From CFX2 sp014338005 (GTDB lineage Bacteria > Chloroflexota > Anaerolineae > Aggregatilineales > Phototrophicaceae), in assembly GCA_030263555.1 (NCBI GenBank), contig SZPE01000002.1:1-64000 (forward strand): 64,000 bases of DNA, written 5' to 3'. Shown piece by piece: positions 52,265 to 61,172 of this stretch. Both the position numbers and the translations under genes were made by a program. Below the pieces are notes generated by a model, which was not told where the DNA came from, made no database searches, and saw only the letters and a list, made by a program, of their open reading frames with translations. Within the stretch, counting starts at the first letter, position 1. Each line of letters opens with the position of its first letter.

Positions 52265-54473
52265 GGGTTTCCAGCAGCAGCGCGTCATCCGGCGTACCGG
52301 CGGCCAGCCGTTGACCGCCAATCGGGTCGTACCAGCCGATCACCAGCCGGTAGTCCCCGGCGGCCAGCGTTTCGCCGGGCAGGAAGGTGTGCCGCGTGAT
52401 ATAACGTTCGCCCGGCAGCCAGAAGCGCGTCGGCAAATCCGGCGGCGCGTCCCCCTGGGCGGCCACTTCGTTAGCAGCGTCCAACCACTGCGCGAAAACG
52501 GTGTAGTCCGCTCCCGGCGGCGCAATGGTTTCCCAATACAGCGTCAGCCGTGTTTCATCCCGCTGCCAGCCCAGCAGCCGGATTTTTCCGCCGAAGTCCG
52601 TCTGGGCAGGAGTCAGACCTTCCGGCGCGGGTTCGCCCCTGCCATCAGCAAAACCGCCCGCATCGAGCATCACTACGCCCATCGGCTGGCCTTCCGCCGT
52701 CGTCGGGGGGATATGATCTTCCGCCGGATAAAACCACCAGCCAACCTGCACCCGCAGTTTAGAGGCCATCGGCACGATTTCGGCCTGCGCCATTTTACTC
52801 CCCTCTCCCTGAGGGGGTGAGGGCAGCAGCGGAATCGCGTATTCATCGGCGTAAATCGCGCCCGGCTGCCAGGTCGTCGTCCGCAGCCGCCCGCCGCCGG
52901 GATAGCTGTCCACCTTGCCAATCACGCTGCCATCCAATAAAACGGCGTGCAGGTACAGGCTTAGGTCACGGTCGGTTTTTTCCAACACCTGCCAGTAAAC
53001 CGTTACCGGAAGCGTTTCGCCGGGCGCGTAACGGCGGTCAGGCGTTTCGTAGCCGACGAGCGCCACCTCGCCAAAACGCGCGTACACAGGCCGCACCGAG
53101 TCCGGCAGATTCGCCGGCGGCACCGGCGCGGCATAAACCGGGGCGATGCTGGCGAACGGCACAACCAGCGCGAACACAACCAGGATAATCGTCGCCGCCA
53201 CAGATAAAAACGCCGCGCGGCGTATCCGCGCCCATGTCGTGAGTTCCGCCAGACCCAACGCCAGCAGAGGGCAGATCGCCGCCACATAGGGGAACAGCAG
53301 CCGCCCCTGCGAGGCGTAGGTTTGCGCCGTCCAGGCGATCACCGCTGCCGCGCCAAGGACAACAATCAGGCCGATCAGCAGCAAACGCGCCATCTGCTCA
53401 CGGTCACGGCGCGCGCGCCACAGGTGAACGGCCAGCCCGGCCAGCGCCAGCGCCGTCAGCGCGTCCATCACGTCGTAAAACGGGCGGAACGTCATGATAT
53501 TAAACGCGCCGAATATCCCCCAGTAGCCGAAACGAAAGCCCTGAAATTCATCAAGCATCGTCTGGAAAGTGAAAGGATTTTCGCGCATTCCCGCAACGGC
53601 GGCCATCGTGCCGGTGCCGAACAGCTCACCGTAAAGCTGAACATTCCGCACATACCACCACCCGGCCAGAACAGCCCAGACGCCGGCCATCAGCGCGCCC
53701 AGCGTCACCAACCCGCGCCAATCGCGCCGCCGGCAGGCTGTCCACAGCGCGGCCAGCGCCACCACCGGCACCAGCACCAAGCCGCTGAGTTTGCTCAATG
53801 AGGCCAGCGCGATCAGGACGGCAATCAGCAGGCTGCGCCGGAACATGAAACCATCCCGAAGCAAAACCAGCATCAGCCAGATGACCAGGCTGTTGAGCGC
53901 CGTCACCAGATTGTCGTTGTTCACCGATGCGCTGATGAACAAGAACATCGGGTTAAAAGCCGCCAGCCCGGCAGCGAGAATCGGGATCGTCTGGCGCACG
54001 GGCAAAACATGTCTTGCCCCTACGAGCATTTGGGTTGATCGGTAGACCGCCCACACCGTCACGCCGCCCAGCGCGATGCTGAACATCCGCAGCATGTACA
54101 CGGCCAGCGTCGTGCCGCCCGGCGGCGAATCGTGCAGCACCAGATTTTTATTGCCCATGTAACCAGGAACGCCGGCGACCACGTGCGGGTTGAGTTGGCG
54201 CGCAGCCTTAAAGTCGCCCCGGTCGAGCGGCTTCACCAGCGCGGCGGCCAGCAGATAATACAGGGGCGGCTGGCTGCCTTCCTGCTCGTATATCGTTTCG
54301 ACGCCCGCGACCTGCACCGGCAGTTGGCCGGTTTCCGCGATATGCTGAACCAGACCGAAGTGCCACAGCTCGTCGGACGCCTCAAACGGCGGCGTTGCCC
54401 AGGTATACACCAGCGCCAGCGCCACATAAGCCGCCAGGATTAAGGCCAGAGCATGTCGGTAGATGAAAATCAA
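52251..54473 (-). CDS. GT39-like glycosyltransferase candidate with two C-terminal beta-sandwich modules
   Basis: The 740-aa polytopic protein has the external motif TPPFEASDELWHFGLVQHI (Asp-Glu and His, as in GT39/PMT enzymes) and QPPLYYLLAAAL, then about ten spans to residue 455. Two beta-sandwich units follow (about 470-565 and 625-735): ETLPVTVYWQVLEK, LHAVLLDGSVIG, then RLTLYWETIAPPG, FAQWLDAANEVAAQGD. A repeat-derived PSPPQGEG peptide (about 551-558) lies between them in frame. The gene ends the leftward ABC-ABC-GT-C run, 42 bases after the second ABC gene. Confidence 0.8.
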   Translation of the reverse strand: MIFIYRHALALILAAYVALALVYTWATPPFEASDELWHFGLVQHIAETGQLPVQVAGVETIYEQEGSQPPLYYLLAAALVKPLDRGDFKAARQLNPHVVAGVPGYMGNKNLVLHDSPPGGTTLAVYMLRMFSIALGGVTVWAVYRSTQMLVGARHVLPVRQTIPILAAGLAAFNPMFLFISASVNNDNLVTALNSLVIWLMLVLLRDGFMFRRSLLIAVLIALASLSKLSGLVLVPVVALAALWTACRRRDWRGLVTLGALMAGVWAVLAGWWYVRNVQLYGELFGTGTMAAVAGMRENPFTFQTMLDEFQGFRFGYWGIFGAFNIMTFRPFYDVMDALTALALAGLAVHLWRARRDREQMARLLLIGLIVVLGAAAVIAWTAQTYASQGRLLFPYVAAICPLLALGLAELTTWARIRRAAFLSVAATIILVVFALVVPFASIAPVYAAPVPPANLPDSVRPVYARFGEVALVGYETPDRRYAPGETLPVTVYWQVLEKTDRDLSLYLHAVLLDGSVIGKVDSYPGGGRLRTTTWQPGAIYADEYAIPLLPSPPQGEGSKMAQAEIVPMASKLRVQVGWWFYPAEDHIPPTTAEGQPMGVVMLDAGGFADGRGEPAPEGLTPAQTDFGGKIRLLGWQRDETRLTLYWETIAPPGADYTVFAQWLDAANEVAAQGDAPPDLPTRFWLPGERYITRHTFLPGETLAAGDYRLVIGWYDPIGGQRLAAGTPDDALLLETLTIR
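52798..52823. repeat. Dispersed GC-rich repeat, copy D (in frame inside a CDS)
   Basis: On the minus strand: CCCTCACCCCCTCAGGGAGA followed by GGGGAG. It encodes LPSPPQGEG in the linker between the two beta-sandwich modules of the 740-aa GT-C protein. Confidence 0.65.
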
Positions 54474-54515
54474 AAGCGACCTTTTCGGGATTGACGAAAC
54501 ACCGAACTGATGAGG

Positions 54516-56366
54516 TTAGCGCGGGGATGCCGCGCCGAGCCGCTGCATCTCCTGGGTATCGAAAAAGCGCCGGGCGTTTTCGATGTAACTCAAGGACTGG
54601 TGGCGGAAGTAAGTGTTGTACAGTTCGGCATAGTGGCCGCCCTGCTCCATCAACGATGTATGGCTGCCCTGCTCAATAATATGCCCGTCGCGCAGCACGA
54701 TGATCCGGTCGGCGCTGCGAACGGTGCTTAAACGGTGCGCGATCAGAATGGATGTGGATTGTTTGAGAATCAGCTCCAACGCCTCCTGAATCTGCGTTTC
54801 GGTGAAGGGATCAATGCTGGCGGTCGCCTCATCCAGCACGAAGATGGCCGGACGCTGGAGCAGCACCCGCAGCAGGCTCACCAGCTGGCGCTGGCCCATG
54901 CTCAGGTGCGCGCCGCGTTCACCCACATCGGTCTGCAAACCGTTCGGCAGCGTTTCCAACCATTCGCCTCCGCCGATGCTGTAAGCCAGCTCTTCGATTT
55001 CGGCATCGGGGGCTTCCGGCTTTTCGTAGCGGATGTTATCCGCAATCGTGCCGCTGAACAAAAACGGCTGCTGCGGCACGATGCCCAGATGCCTTCGATA
55101 CGAGGCCAGACCAAAAGTGCGGATGTCGCGCCCATCAATACGAATCTGCCCACCCTGGAACTCGTAAAATCGGGCGATCAGCTTGGCGATGGTGCTTTTA
55201 CCCGCGCCCGTATGCCCCACGAAGGCCACGCTCTGCCCTGACTCAATCGTCAAATCGAAGCGTTCCAGCACCGGGACGCCGGGTTTGTATTCAAACGTCA
55301 CGCCATCAAACTCGATGCGACCGCGCAGCGTATGCACCGACTGGCTGTCCACCTGCCGGACGGTATTTTCAGCATCAATCAGCGCGAAAATTCGTTCCGC
55401 CGCGCTTAAACCCTGCTGAATCTGGCTCCAGAACCCGGCCAGGCTGATGAACGGAAACCAGAAACGATCTATACTCTGGACAAACAGATACCACGAGCCG
55501 ATGTTAATCAAACCACCGATAACCGCCATGCCCCCGAAGTATACCAGCGAGGCCGTACCTGCCCCCGCCAGCGCGTTTAACACCGGGAAGATAAGCGCCA
55601 GCACGAAGCCGCGCCGCAGGTTGATGGTATACGATTGCAGATTGATGCGTGTAAATTCCTCGTAGATGGCCGCTTCCCGGCGGAAGTTTTTCGCCACCCC
55701 GATGCCGGATACGCTTTCCTGAATATTATCATTGACGGCGGCCATCGCCCGCGAACCCTGCCGCCCGGCCTTACGCGCCAGCCAGCGGAAGAAAAATGAC
55801 GCCCCGATGAAAACCGGCATCCACAGCACCAGCAGCAGCGTCAGCCGCCAGTCCCGGTTGAGCAGCACCAGCGACAGCACGATCAATTCGATGAACTGGG
55901 TGGCGATGTCGCCCGCGATGACCAGCACCTGGCCGAACTCCTGCGTATCGCTGGTGATGCGGCTGACCACCTTACCGGATTTATGCTCGTCGTAAAAAGC
56001 CATGTCACGGTTGACGGCAGCGGCGAAGGCATCCTTACGCATCTGCGCCACCGAATAACCAATCACGCGGCTGGTCACGCTGCGGCGCACCCACGCAAAA
56101 ACATAATCCAAAACGGCGATCACCAGCAGCCCGGCCAGCAGCAGAGTCACAACATCCGGGGAACGCCCCGTCTCCAGTGCGTCCACTACCGCCGAAATTA
56201 TCACCGGGTAAAGCGCCCCAATGAGCGACAGCCCCAGCAGCGTCCCGGCGATCACCAACAGCTGCCGGCGGTAGCCGGCGAAATAACGGGCGATGCGTTT
56301 CAGCAGGTAGGTATCGCCATACTGCCGGTCGTAGGATTCCTGTTCCAGCCCGCCAAAGAAGCCCAT
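54516..56366 (-). CDS. ABC exporter half-transporter, catalytic-Walker-B partner
   Basis: The 616-aa protein has a six-span exporter domain (about 28-330) and a nucleotide-binding domain. It has Walker A GHTGAGKST (near 380), Q-loop VPQQPF, the signature LSMGQRQ (altered from LSGGQ), Walker B FVLDEATASID with catalytic Glu, and the H-loop AHRLS. It starts three bases after the partner stop, so the two form a heterodimer. Walker B here is consensus but the signature is not. Likely cargo is a lipid, lipid-linked glycan or drug; the flanking GT-C gene favours an envelope substrate. Confidence 0.92.
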   Translation of the reverse strand: MGFFGGLEQESYDRQYGDTYLLKRIARYFAGYRRQLLVIAGTLLGLSLIGALYPVIISAVVDALETGRSPDVVTLLLAGLLVIAVLDYVFAWVRRSVTSRVIGYSVAQMRKDAFAAAVNRDMAFYDEHKSGKVVSRITSDTQEFGQVLVIAGDIATQFIELIVLSLVLLNRDWRLTLLLVLWMPVFIGASFFFRWLARKAGRQGSRAMAAVNDNIQESVSGIGVAKNFRREAAIYEEFTRINLQSYTINLRRGFVLALIFPVLNALAGAGTASLVYFGGMAVIGGLINIGSWYLFVQSIDRFWFPFISLAGFWSQIQQGLSAAERIFALIDAENTVRQVDSQSVHTLRGRIEFDGVTFEYKPGVPVLERFDLTIESGQSVAFVGHTGAGKSTIAKLIARFYEFQGGQIRIDGRDIRTFGLASYRRHLGIVPQQPFLFSGTIADNIRYEKPEAPDAEIEELAYSIGGGEWLETLPNGLQTDVGERGAHLSMGQRQLVSLLRVLLQRPAIFVLDEATASIDPFTETQIQEALELILKQSTSILIAHRLSTVRSADRIIVLRDGHIIEQGSHTSLMEQGGHYAELYNTYFRHQSLSYIENARRFFDTQEMQRLGAASPR

Positions 56367-56369
56367 CTT

Positions 56370-58148
56370 TTACCCCGTTTTCTCCGCTGTGATCGGCTCT
56401 TCATAACGCGCAAAAATACGCCGGTACGCATCCGACGATTGCAGCAGTTCCTCGTGTTTGCCCTGCGCCACCACACGCCCCTGCCGCAGCACAATGATAT
56501 GGTCGGCCCAACGAATCTGTGACAGCCGGTGCGTGATGAGCAGCGTCGTCCGCCCGCGCGAGGCCGACCAGATAGCCTGCTGGATGCGGTCTTCGGTGGC
56601 GCTGTCAATCGCGCTGGTGCTGTCATCCAGCACCAGAATCGGCGGATCGGTCAAAAAAGCGCGCGCGATGGCGATGCGCTGCCGCTGCCCGCCGCTGAGC
56701 GTCACGCCTCGCTGGCCAATGACCGTCTCGTAACCGTCCGGGAAGCTCATGATAAACTCGTGCGCCTGGGCTTTACGCGCCGCATCCTCAATTTCCGCGC
56801 GTGTGGCGTCACGCTTGCCAAAGGCGATATTCTCCGCAATCGTCCGGCTGAACAGGAAAATATCCTGCTCAATGATGCTGATCTGCGACCGCAAAGCAGC
56901 CAAATTCCAGTCTCGCGCATCCACGCCATCCACCAGCACCCGCCCGGCATTCACGTCATAAATGCGGTTCACCAGTTTGGTGAGGGTGCTTTTGCCCGCG
57001 CCGGTCTGCCCGACGATGGCGACCGTCTGCCCCGGCTCGATGCTGAACGAAACGTTGTGTATAACCGGGTTGCCGTCGAGATAACCGAAGGTTACATTTT
57101 CAAAAGTGATCGCGCCGCGTATGGGCCGGTCGTACCCCTGCCGGTTCTGGTCGAGGTCGGTTTCGGTATTGATGATGTCCAGGATGCGGCGCGCGCCGGC
57201 ATAACCCAGCGCCACCTGAGACAGCGAGCGCATGGACGTAAACACCGGGAAACCGAACAGGAAAATCTGCCCCATAAAGGCCACAGTCTGCCCGGTGTTG
57301 ATCTCGCCAAGCCGGTACAGATAAACGGCGTGAACCATACCCCCAACAATGGACAGTGTAAACAGCAAAAACGGCAGGTAGCGCGCCTCGATATACCCCT
57401 GACGGACGAAATAATCGCGCACCTGGTCGGCTTTCTGGCTGAAGGTTTCGATCTCCTCATCCTCGCGCGCAGCGCCCTTAACCACCTGGAGGCCGTCTAT
57501 CGTCTCGGCCAGGCGGGCATTCATCTGGCCGAAGCTGACGCGCACATCCTGGGCAATCGGATGCAGTACAGTGATAAACCGGTACTGCGCGATCACATAC
57601 AGCAGGATAAACACCGCCGGAACGACGACGAGCGGCGGGTAAATGGCCGGCGAGGCCAGCAGCGGCACCAGGATAAACATGCCGGAGCCGATGATGAGGT
57701 TCATGCCGGGGTTCATCATCAGGTTCATTTCGCGCACGTCGTTGGTCACGCGCGCCATAATCTCGCCCACCGGCTGCATATCATGAAAAGTCATGCTTTT
57801 GCCCAGCAGGCTGGCGTACAGTTCGTCGCGCACGTCGCGCTCGATGCGCTGCGCGAAAATCTCTGACGAAAAATTACGCATCAATTGCAGCGCGGCGCGT
57901 AAAAGCTGCGAGCCGATGACCGCCAGCGCCGTGATGACGATGAACCGGCTGTCTCCGCCTTCGATGACGGCATTAAACGCCTGCCCGATGAAATACGGCA
58001 CGGCAGATGCCAGCGCCGCGTTGCTGAACGCGCCGATCACCATCAGCACGGCCACCAGCGGGTGGCGCGCGATATGCGACCAGATAAAACGGAGCGGAGT
58101 CGAACGGTCGGTTTTGTGGGAAACGCGCGCAACAAATTCTGAAGCCAT
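56370..58148 (-). CDS. ABC exporter half-transporter, degenerate-Walker-B partner
   Basis: The 592-aa protein has an exporter membrane domain (about 30-320) and a nucleotide-binding domain. It has Walker A GQTGAGKST (near 377), the signature LSGGQRQR (near 484), H-loop THRLS, and Walker B LVLDDSTSAID, where Asp replaces the catalytic Glu. Together with the altered signature in the partner this predicts one inactive and one active ATP site. It heads the ABC-ABC-GT-C unit. A short inverted repeat GTTAG/CTAAC (58163-58177 region) lies just before the start. Confidence 0.92.
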   Translation of the reverse strand: MASEFVARVSHKTDRSTPLRFIWSHIARHPLVAVLMVIGAFSNAALASAVPYFIGQAFNAVIEGGDSRFIVITALAVIGSQLLRAALQLMRNFSSEIFAQRIERDVRDELYASLLGKSMTFHDMQPVGEIMARVTNDVREMNLMMNPGMNLIIGSGMFILVPLLASPAIYPPLVVVPAVFILLYVIAQYRFITVLHPIAQDVRVSFGQMNARLAETIDGLQVVKGAAREDEEIETFSQKADQVRDYFVRQGYIEARYLPFLLFTLSIVGGMVHAVYLYRLGEINTGQTVAFMGQIFLFGFPVFTSMRSLSQVALGYAGARRILDIINTETDLDQNRQGYDRPIRGAITFENVTFGYLDGNPVIHNVSFSIEPGQTVAIVGQTGAGKSTLTKLVNRIYDVNAGRVLVDGVDARDWNLAALRSQISIIEQDIFLFSRTIAENIAFGKRDATRAEIEDAARKAQAHEFIMSFPDGYETVIGQRGVTLSGGQRQRIAIARAFLTDPPILVLDDSTSAIDSATEDRIQQAIWSASRGRTTLLITHRLSQIRWADHIIVLRQGRVVAQGKHEELLQSSDAYRRIFARYEEPITAEKTG

Positions 58149-58230
58149 GCCCGGTCCTGAAGTTAGTCGGTCTAACGCTTAAAACAGTTTTTATGGTAAC
58201 ACATGGCGTTTAAAGCCGCCTACAACCATT

Positions 58231-58256
58231 CCCGCCGATTGGTCTAAACCGGCGGG
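58231..58256 (-). terminator. Hairpin between GT39-like gene and the ABC genes
   Basis: CCCGCCG (58231-58237) pairs with CGGCGGG (58250-58256) around a 12-base loop containing GGTTTAGACC-like pairing. It starts ten bases after the GT39-like stop. No T-run follows, so termination may be partial. Confidence 0.4.
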
Positions 58257-58266
58257 CGCGTCCGGT

Positions 58267-60081
58267 TTACGGCAGCGTGAGGGTATCCAGCGCGAGGTAA
58301 TCGGCGGAATCGGCCAGCCGCAGCCTTTCCCCGGTCTGCCAGTCGTAAACCACCAGCGCCAGTTGGTAAATGCCGGGCGTGAGGTTCGCGGGAAGAATGA
58401 TGTCCCGGAAGTCCACATAAATTTTGCCCGGCTGCATCAACGACGTTTCGACCACCGTATCGCGGTAGTGGCGAATCGGCCCGTCGTTCTGTGCCGCCAG
58501 CACACCGCCGGCGTCCAGCAGCTGCAGGCCGATGGAATAGTTCAGACCGGGTGTTTGCCACACGCGCCACCACAGCCGCGCACTGATTTTTTCGGCGCTC
58601 ACTTCGTCCACGTCCACGCCCCAGAAAGCCATGTCCTCGCCAAAAACCTGCGGCTGCGTCCAGGGCGGCGCTTCCAGCAGTTGGATCAAAAAACACCAGC
58701 TGCTCGTGCAGTCGCCGAACACTTTCTGGAGCGGGTGCGTTTGTTCAATGGTTTTAAAGTGCGCCCGCACGCCAGGATCGAACCAATCGGCGGTGATAAA
58801 CCACACGCGCCGCGCGGCTTCTGCCGCTTCAACGCTGCTCACCGCAGCGGCGCGCAGTTCCGGCGAAAGCTGGCGCTGGATTTCCCGCTGCCAGATGTCG
58901 TCGCGTTCGTTGGCCTGATCGTAAAATAACACATCCCCCGGTTGGGATGCCGCCGCCAGCGAAGCGGCCAGGTCGCGGTAAGGGACGCGGTTTTTCGGAA
59001 GCTGCGAGGGCATGGCCCACAGGCTGACGGCGGCGAATCCGACCAGCGCGGCCCAGCGCCCCCGTGATGGTATCGCTGCCAGTCCAGCGCCGACCACCAG
59101 CGCCAGGCCGATGATAAAATTCAGGATGTAACGCGGGGCATAAACCGCCGCCACCAGGTTAATGAGCAGCGAAAGTGCCGGGACGCCGAAAGCCCAGGCC
59201 AGCGCCAGACGGTAATTGACCTGCCGCCGCAGGGCGACCAGCCCGACCACCAACACCGCGCCATACAACGCGACCTGGCCGTTGGTGGCGACCTGCGCCA
59301 GCCGCGCCACCGCCTCCGGCGAAGTCGGTTCGGTGGTTGTCCCTGCGCCGATGATACCGCGCGCATTGCCGCCGACCAGTTCCGCGTCCCGTAGGTTTTT
59401 GATCTGGTTGAGGAAGCTGGGAAACCAGGGCGACCACAGCAGGAACGCCAGCGCCGCCACCCCGGCGGCCTGCCGCGCCAGCCGCCGCGACGGATGCCGG
59501 AACAGATAGACCAGAAAATAAAAACCCTGGACGATGACCAGCACCGCCTGGAAGTAATGCACGTACAGGATGGCGGCGACCGTCACAGCATAGGCCGCTG
59601 CCCAGCGCGGCTGCTCCCGGGTTATCCAGCGGTGGAAGCTGAACATGGACAGGCTCGCCAGCAGCATCACCAATCCATAGGGGCGAATCTCCAGCGCATA
59701 CTGGAAATAAAGCGCCATACTGCCCAGCACGGCCATCGCAAAAATGCCGTAACGCGGCGCGCCGAACCATTGGCGTCCGGTCTGGTAAACGACCGCCAGC
59801 ACCGGCAGGCTGAACAAAATCGCCTGCATCCGACCGGCGAACTCGCTGTCCCCGGTGAACTGCCGCCACACCCAGAAAAATGAAAACCATAACGGCGGGT
59901 GCGTGTCGCGCTCGCCCAAAAACTGGACGGTGAACGCCAGATCGTTGCGCGTGAAATGATACACCAGCCGCTCGTCGTGGTGCATGTACGTCCGGCGGAT
60001 GCCGAACACCAGCAGGACGGCGACCAGGAATAAAACCGCCAGCGCCAGCAGCCGGAAGCGCCAGGATGACGTTGAAACCAT
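58267..60081 (-). CDS. GT39-like glycosyltransferase candidate with C-terminal beta-sandwich
   Basis: With ATG at 60081 the protein is 604 aa; the frame extends to a TTG at 60147 without a usable Shine-Dalgarno, and AAGGGGAG lies about 12 bases before the chosen ATG. The external loop reads RTYMHHDERLVYHF (His-Asp-Glu) and is followed by DTHPPLWFSFFWVWRQF, matching ArnT/GT39 layout. About ten spans follow. The last 140 residues hold one copy of the shared beta-sandwich: ISARLWWRVWQTPGLNYSI-like strands split at the turn, LQLLDAGGVLAAQNDGP and YQLALVVYDWQTGERL. It is divergent from the dehydrogenase gene. Confidence 0.8.
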   Translation of the reverse strand: MVSTSSWRFRLLALAVLFLVAVLLVFGIRRTYMHHDERLVYHFTRNDLAFTVQFLGERDTHPPLWFSFFWVWRQFTGDSEFAGRMQAILFSLPVLAVVYQTGRQWFGAPRYGIFAMAVLGSMALYFQYALEIRPYGLVMLLASLSMFSFHRWITREQPRWAAAYAVTVAAILYVHYFQAVLVIVQGFYFLVYLFRHPSRRLARQAAGVAALAFLLWSPWFPSFLNQIKNLRDAELVGGNARGIIGAGTTTEPTSPEAVARLAQVATNGQVALYGAVLVVGLVALRRQVNYRLALAWAFGVPALSLLINLVAAVYAPRYILNFIIGLALVVGAGLAAIPSRGRWAALVGFAAVSLWAMPSQLPKNRVPYRDLAASLAAASQPGDVLFYDQANERDDIWQREIQRQLSPELRAAAVSSVEAAEAARRVWFITADWFDPGVRAHFKTIEQTHPLQKVFGDCTSSWCFLIQLLEAPPWTQPQVFGEDMAFWGVDVDEVSAEKISARLWWRVWQTPGLNYSIGLQLLDAGGVLAAQNDGPIRHYRDTVVETSLMQPGKIYVDFRDIILPANLTPGIYQLALVVYDWQTGERLRLADSADYLALDTLTLP

Positions 60082-60201
60082 GCCGGATGCGCTCTCCCCT
60101 TCATAAACAGCCGGTTGTATGCTACTGCCGGGTATACCCAAATTCAAGCCTTGGGTTACAATCGGCCAATCGTCCCGTACCGCACGAGGCTTACGCCGAC
60201 T

Positions 60202-61170
60202 ATGACTGCCAAACCCCGCGTATTTATCACCCGCCAGATACCTGAAGCCGGCCTGTCACTGATTCGGCAGTCCTGCCAGGTGGACATCTGGCCGGAAACG
60301 CTGCCACCATCCTACGAAATCCTGACCGAACGGACGCGCGGCGCTGACGGCCTGCTGTGCCTCATCACCGACCGGATAGACGCCGCCCTGATGGATGCCG
60401 CCGGGCCGGGGCTGAAGATCATCAGCCAGATGGCGGTAGGCGTGGATAACATTGACCTGGCCGCCGCGCGGGCGCGGGGCATCCCGGTCGGCCACACGCC
60501 GGGCGTTTTGACCGAAGCGACCGCCGATCTCGCCTTCGCGCTGCTGCTGGCGGCGGCGCGCCGGATTGTCGAGGGGGTGGAGTACGTTCGTGCCGGAAAG
60601 TGGCGCACCTGGGAGCCAAAAACCCTGCTCGGCGCTGACCTCAGCGGCGCAACTTTGGGCATCATCGGCCTGGGGCGAATCGGCAAGGCGGTCGCCCGGC
60701 GCGCGGCGGGTTTCGACATGCACCTGATCGCCTGCAACCCCGGAATGCCGCCGCCCGAAGCGGAAGCCGCCGGCGTCCAGTTGGTTGACCTGGACACGCT
60801 GCTGCGCGAATCCGACTTCATTTCCATCCACACGCCGCTTACCGCCCAGACGCGTGGCCTTATCAATCGGGAAGCCCTGAATAAAATGAAACGAACGGCC
60901 ATCCTGGTGAACACGGCGCGCGGCCCGGTGATAGACCAGGATGCGCTGTACGAGGCGCTGCGGGATGGCCGTATCGCCGGCGCGGCGCTGGACGTGACCG
61001 ACCCCGAACCCCTGCCGCCAGACCACCAACTGCTGACCCTGCCGAACGCCATCATCGTGCCGCACATCGGCAGCGCCAGCCTGTGGACGCGCGACCAGAT
61101 GGCGATCATGGCTGCCGAAAATCTGCTGGCCGGGCTGGCCGGTCAGCCGCTGCCGCACGCCGTCCCGTAA
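60202..61170 (+). CDS. D-isomer-specific 2-hydroxyacid dehydrogenase (GyaR/GRHPR-like)
   Basis: The 322-aa NAD(P)-dependent enzyme begins at the ATG at 60202. It has the Rossmann motif GIIGLGRIGKAVA and the catalytic triad region: Arg in ILVNTARGPVID, Glu in DVTDPEPLP and His in VPHIGSAS. The general fold and the SQMAVGVDNIDL and HTPGVLTEATADLAFALLL segments place it with glyoxylate/hydroxypyruvate reductases. It may also act in serine or sugar-acid metabolism. Two bases separate it from the GT-C gene downstream, so they are co-transcribed. Confidence 0.93.
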   Translation: MTAKPRVFITRQIPEAGLSLIRQSCQVDIWPETLPPSYEILTERTRGADGLLCLITDRIDAALMDAAGPGLKIISQMAVGVDNIDLAAARARGIPVGHTPGVLTEATADLAFALLLAAARRIVEGVEYVRAGKWRTWEPKTLLGADLSGATLGIIGLGRIGKAVARRAAGFDMHLIACNPGMPPPEAEAAGVQLVDLDTLLRESDFISIHTPLTAQTRGLINREALNKMKRTAILVNTARGPVIDQDALYEALRDGRIAGAALDVTDPEPLPPDHQLLTLPNAIIVPHIGSASLWTRDQMAIMAAENLLAGLAGQPLPHAVP

Positions 61171-61172
61171 AG

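Noticed and set aside
50813..52321. 502-codon minus-strand frame opposite the GT39-like gene
   Set aside because: Composition is typical of an antisense shadow (Gln/Arg/Pro-rich), and no Shine-Dalgarno or homology is seen.
60129..60138. GGGTATACCC palindrome between the divergent GT39-like and dehydrogenase genes
   Set aside because: It is a single 10-base palindrome with no second copy and no clear promoter relation; too short to claim as an operator.
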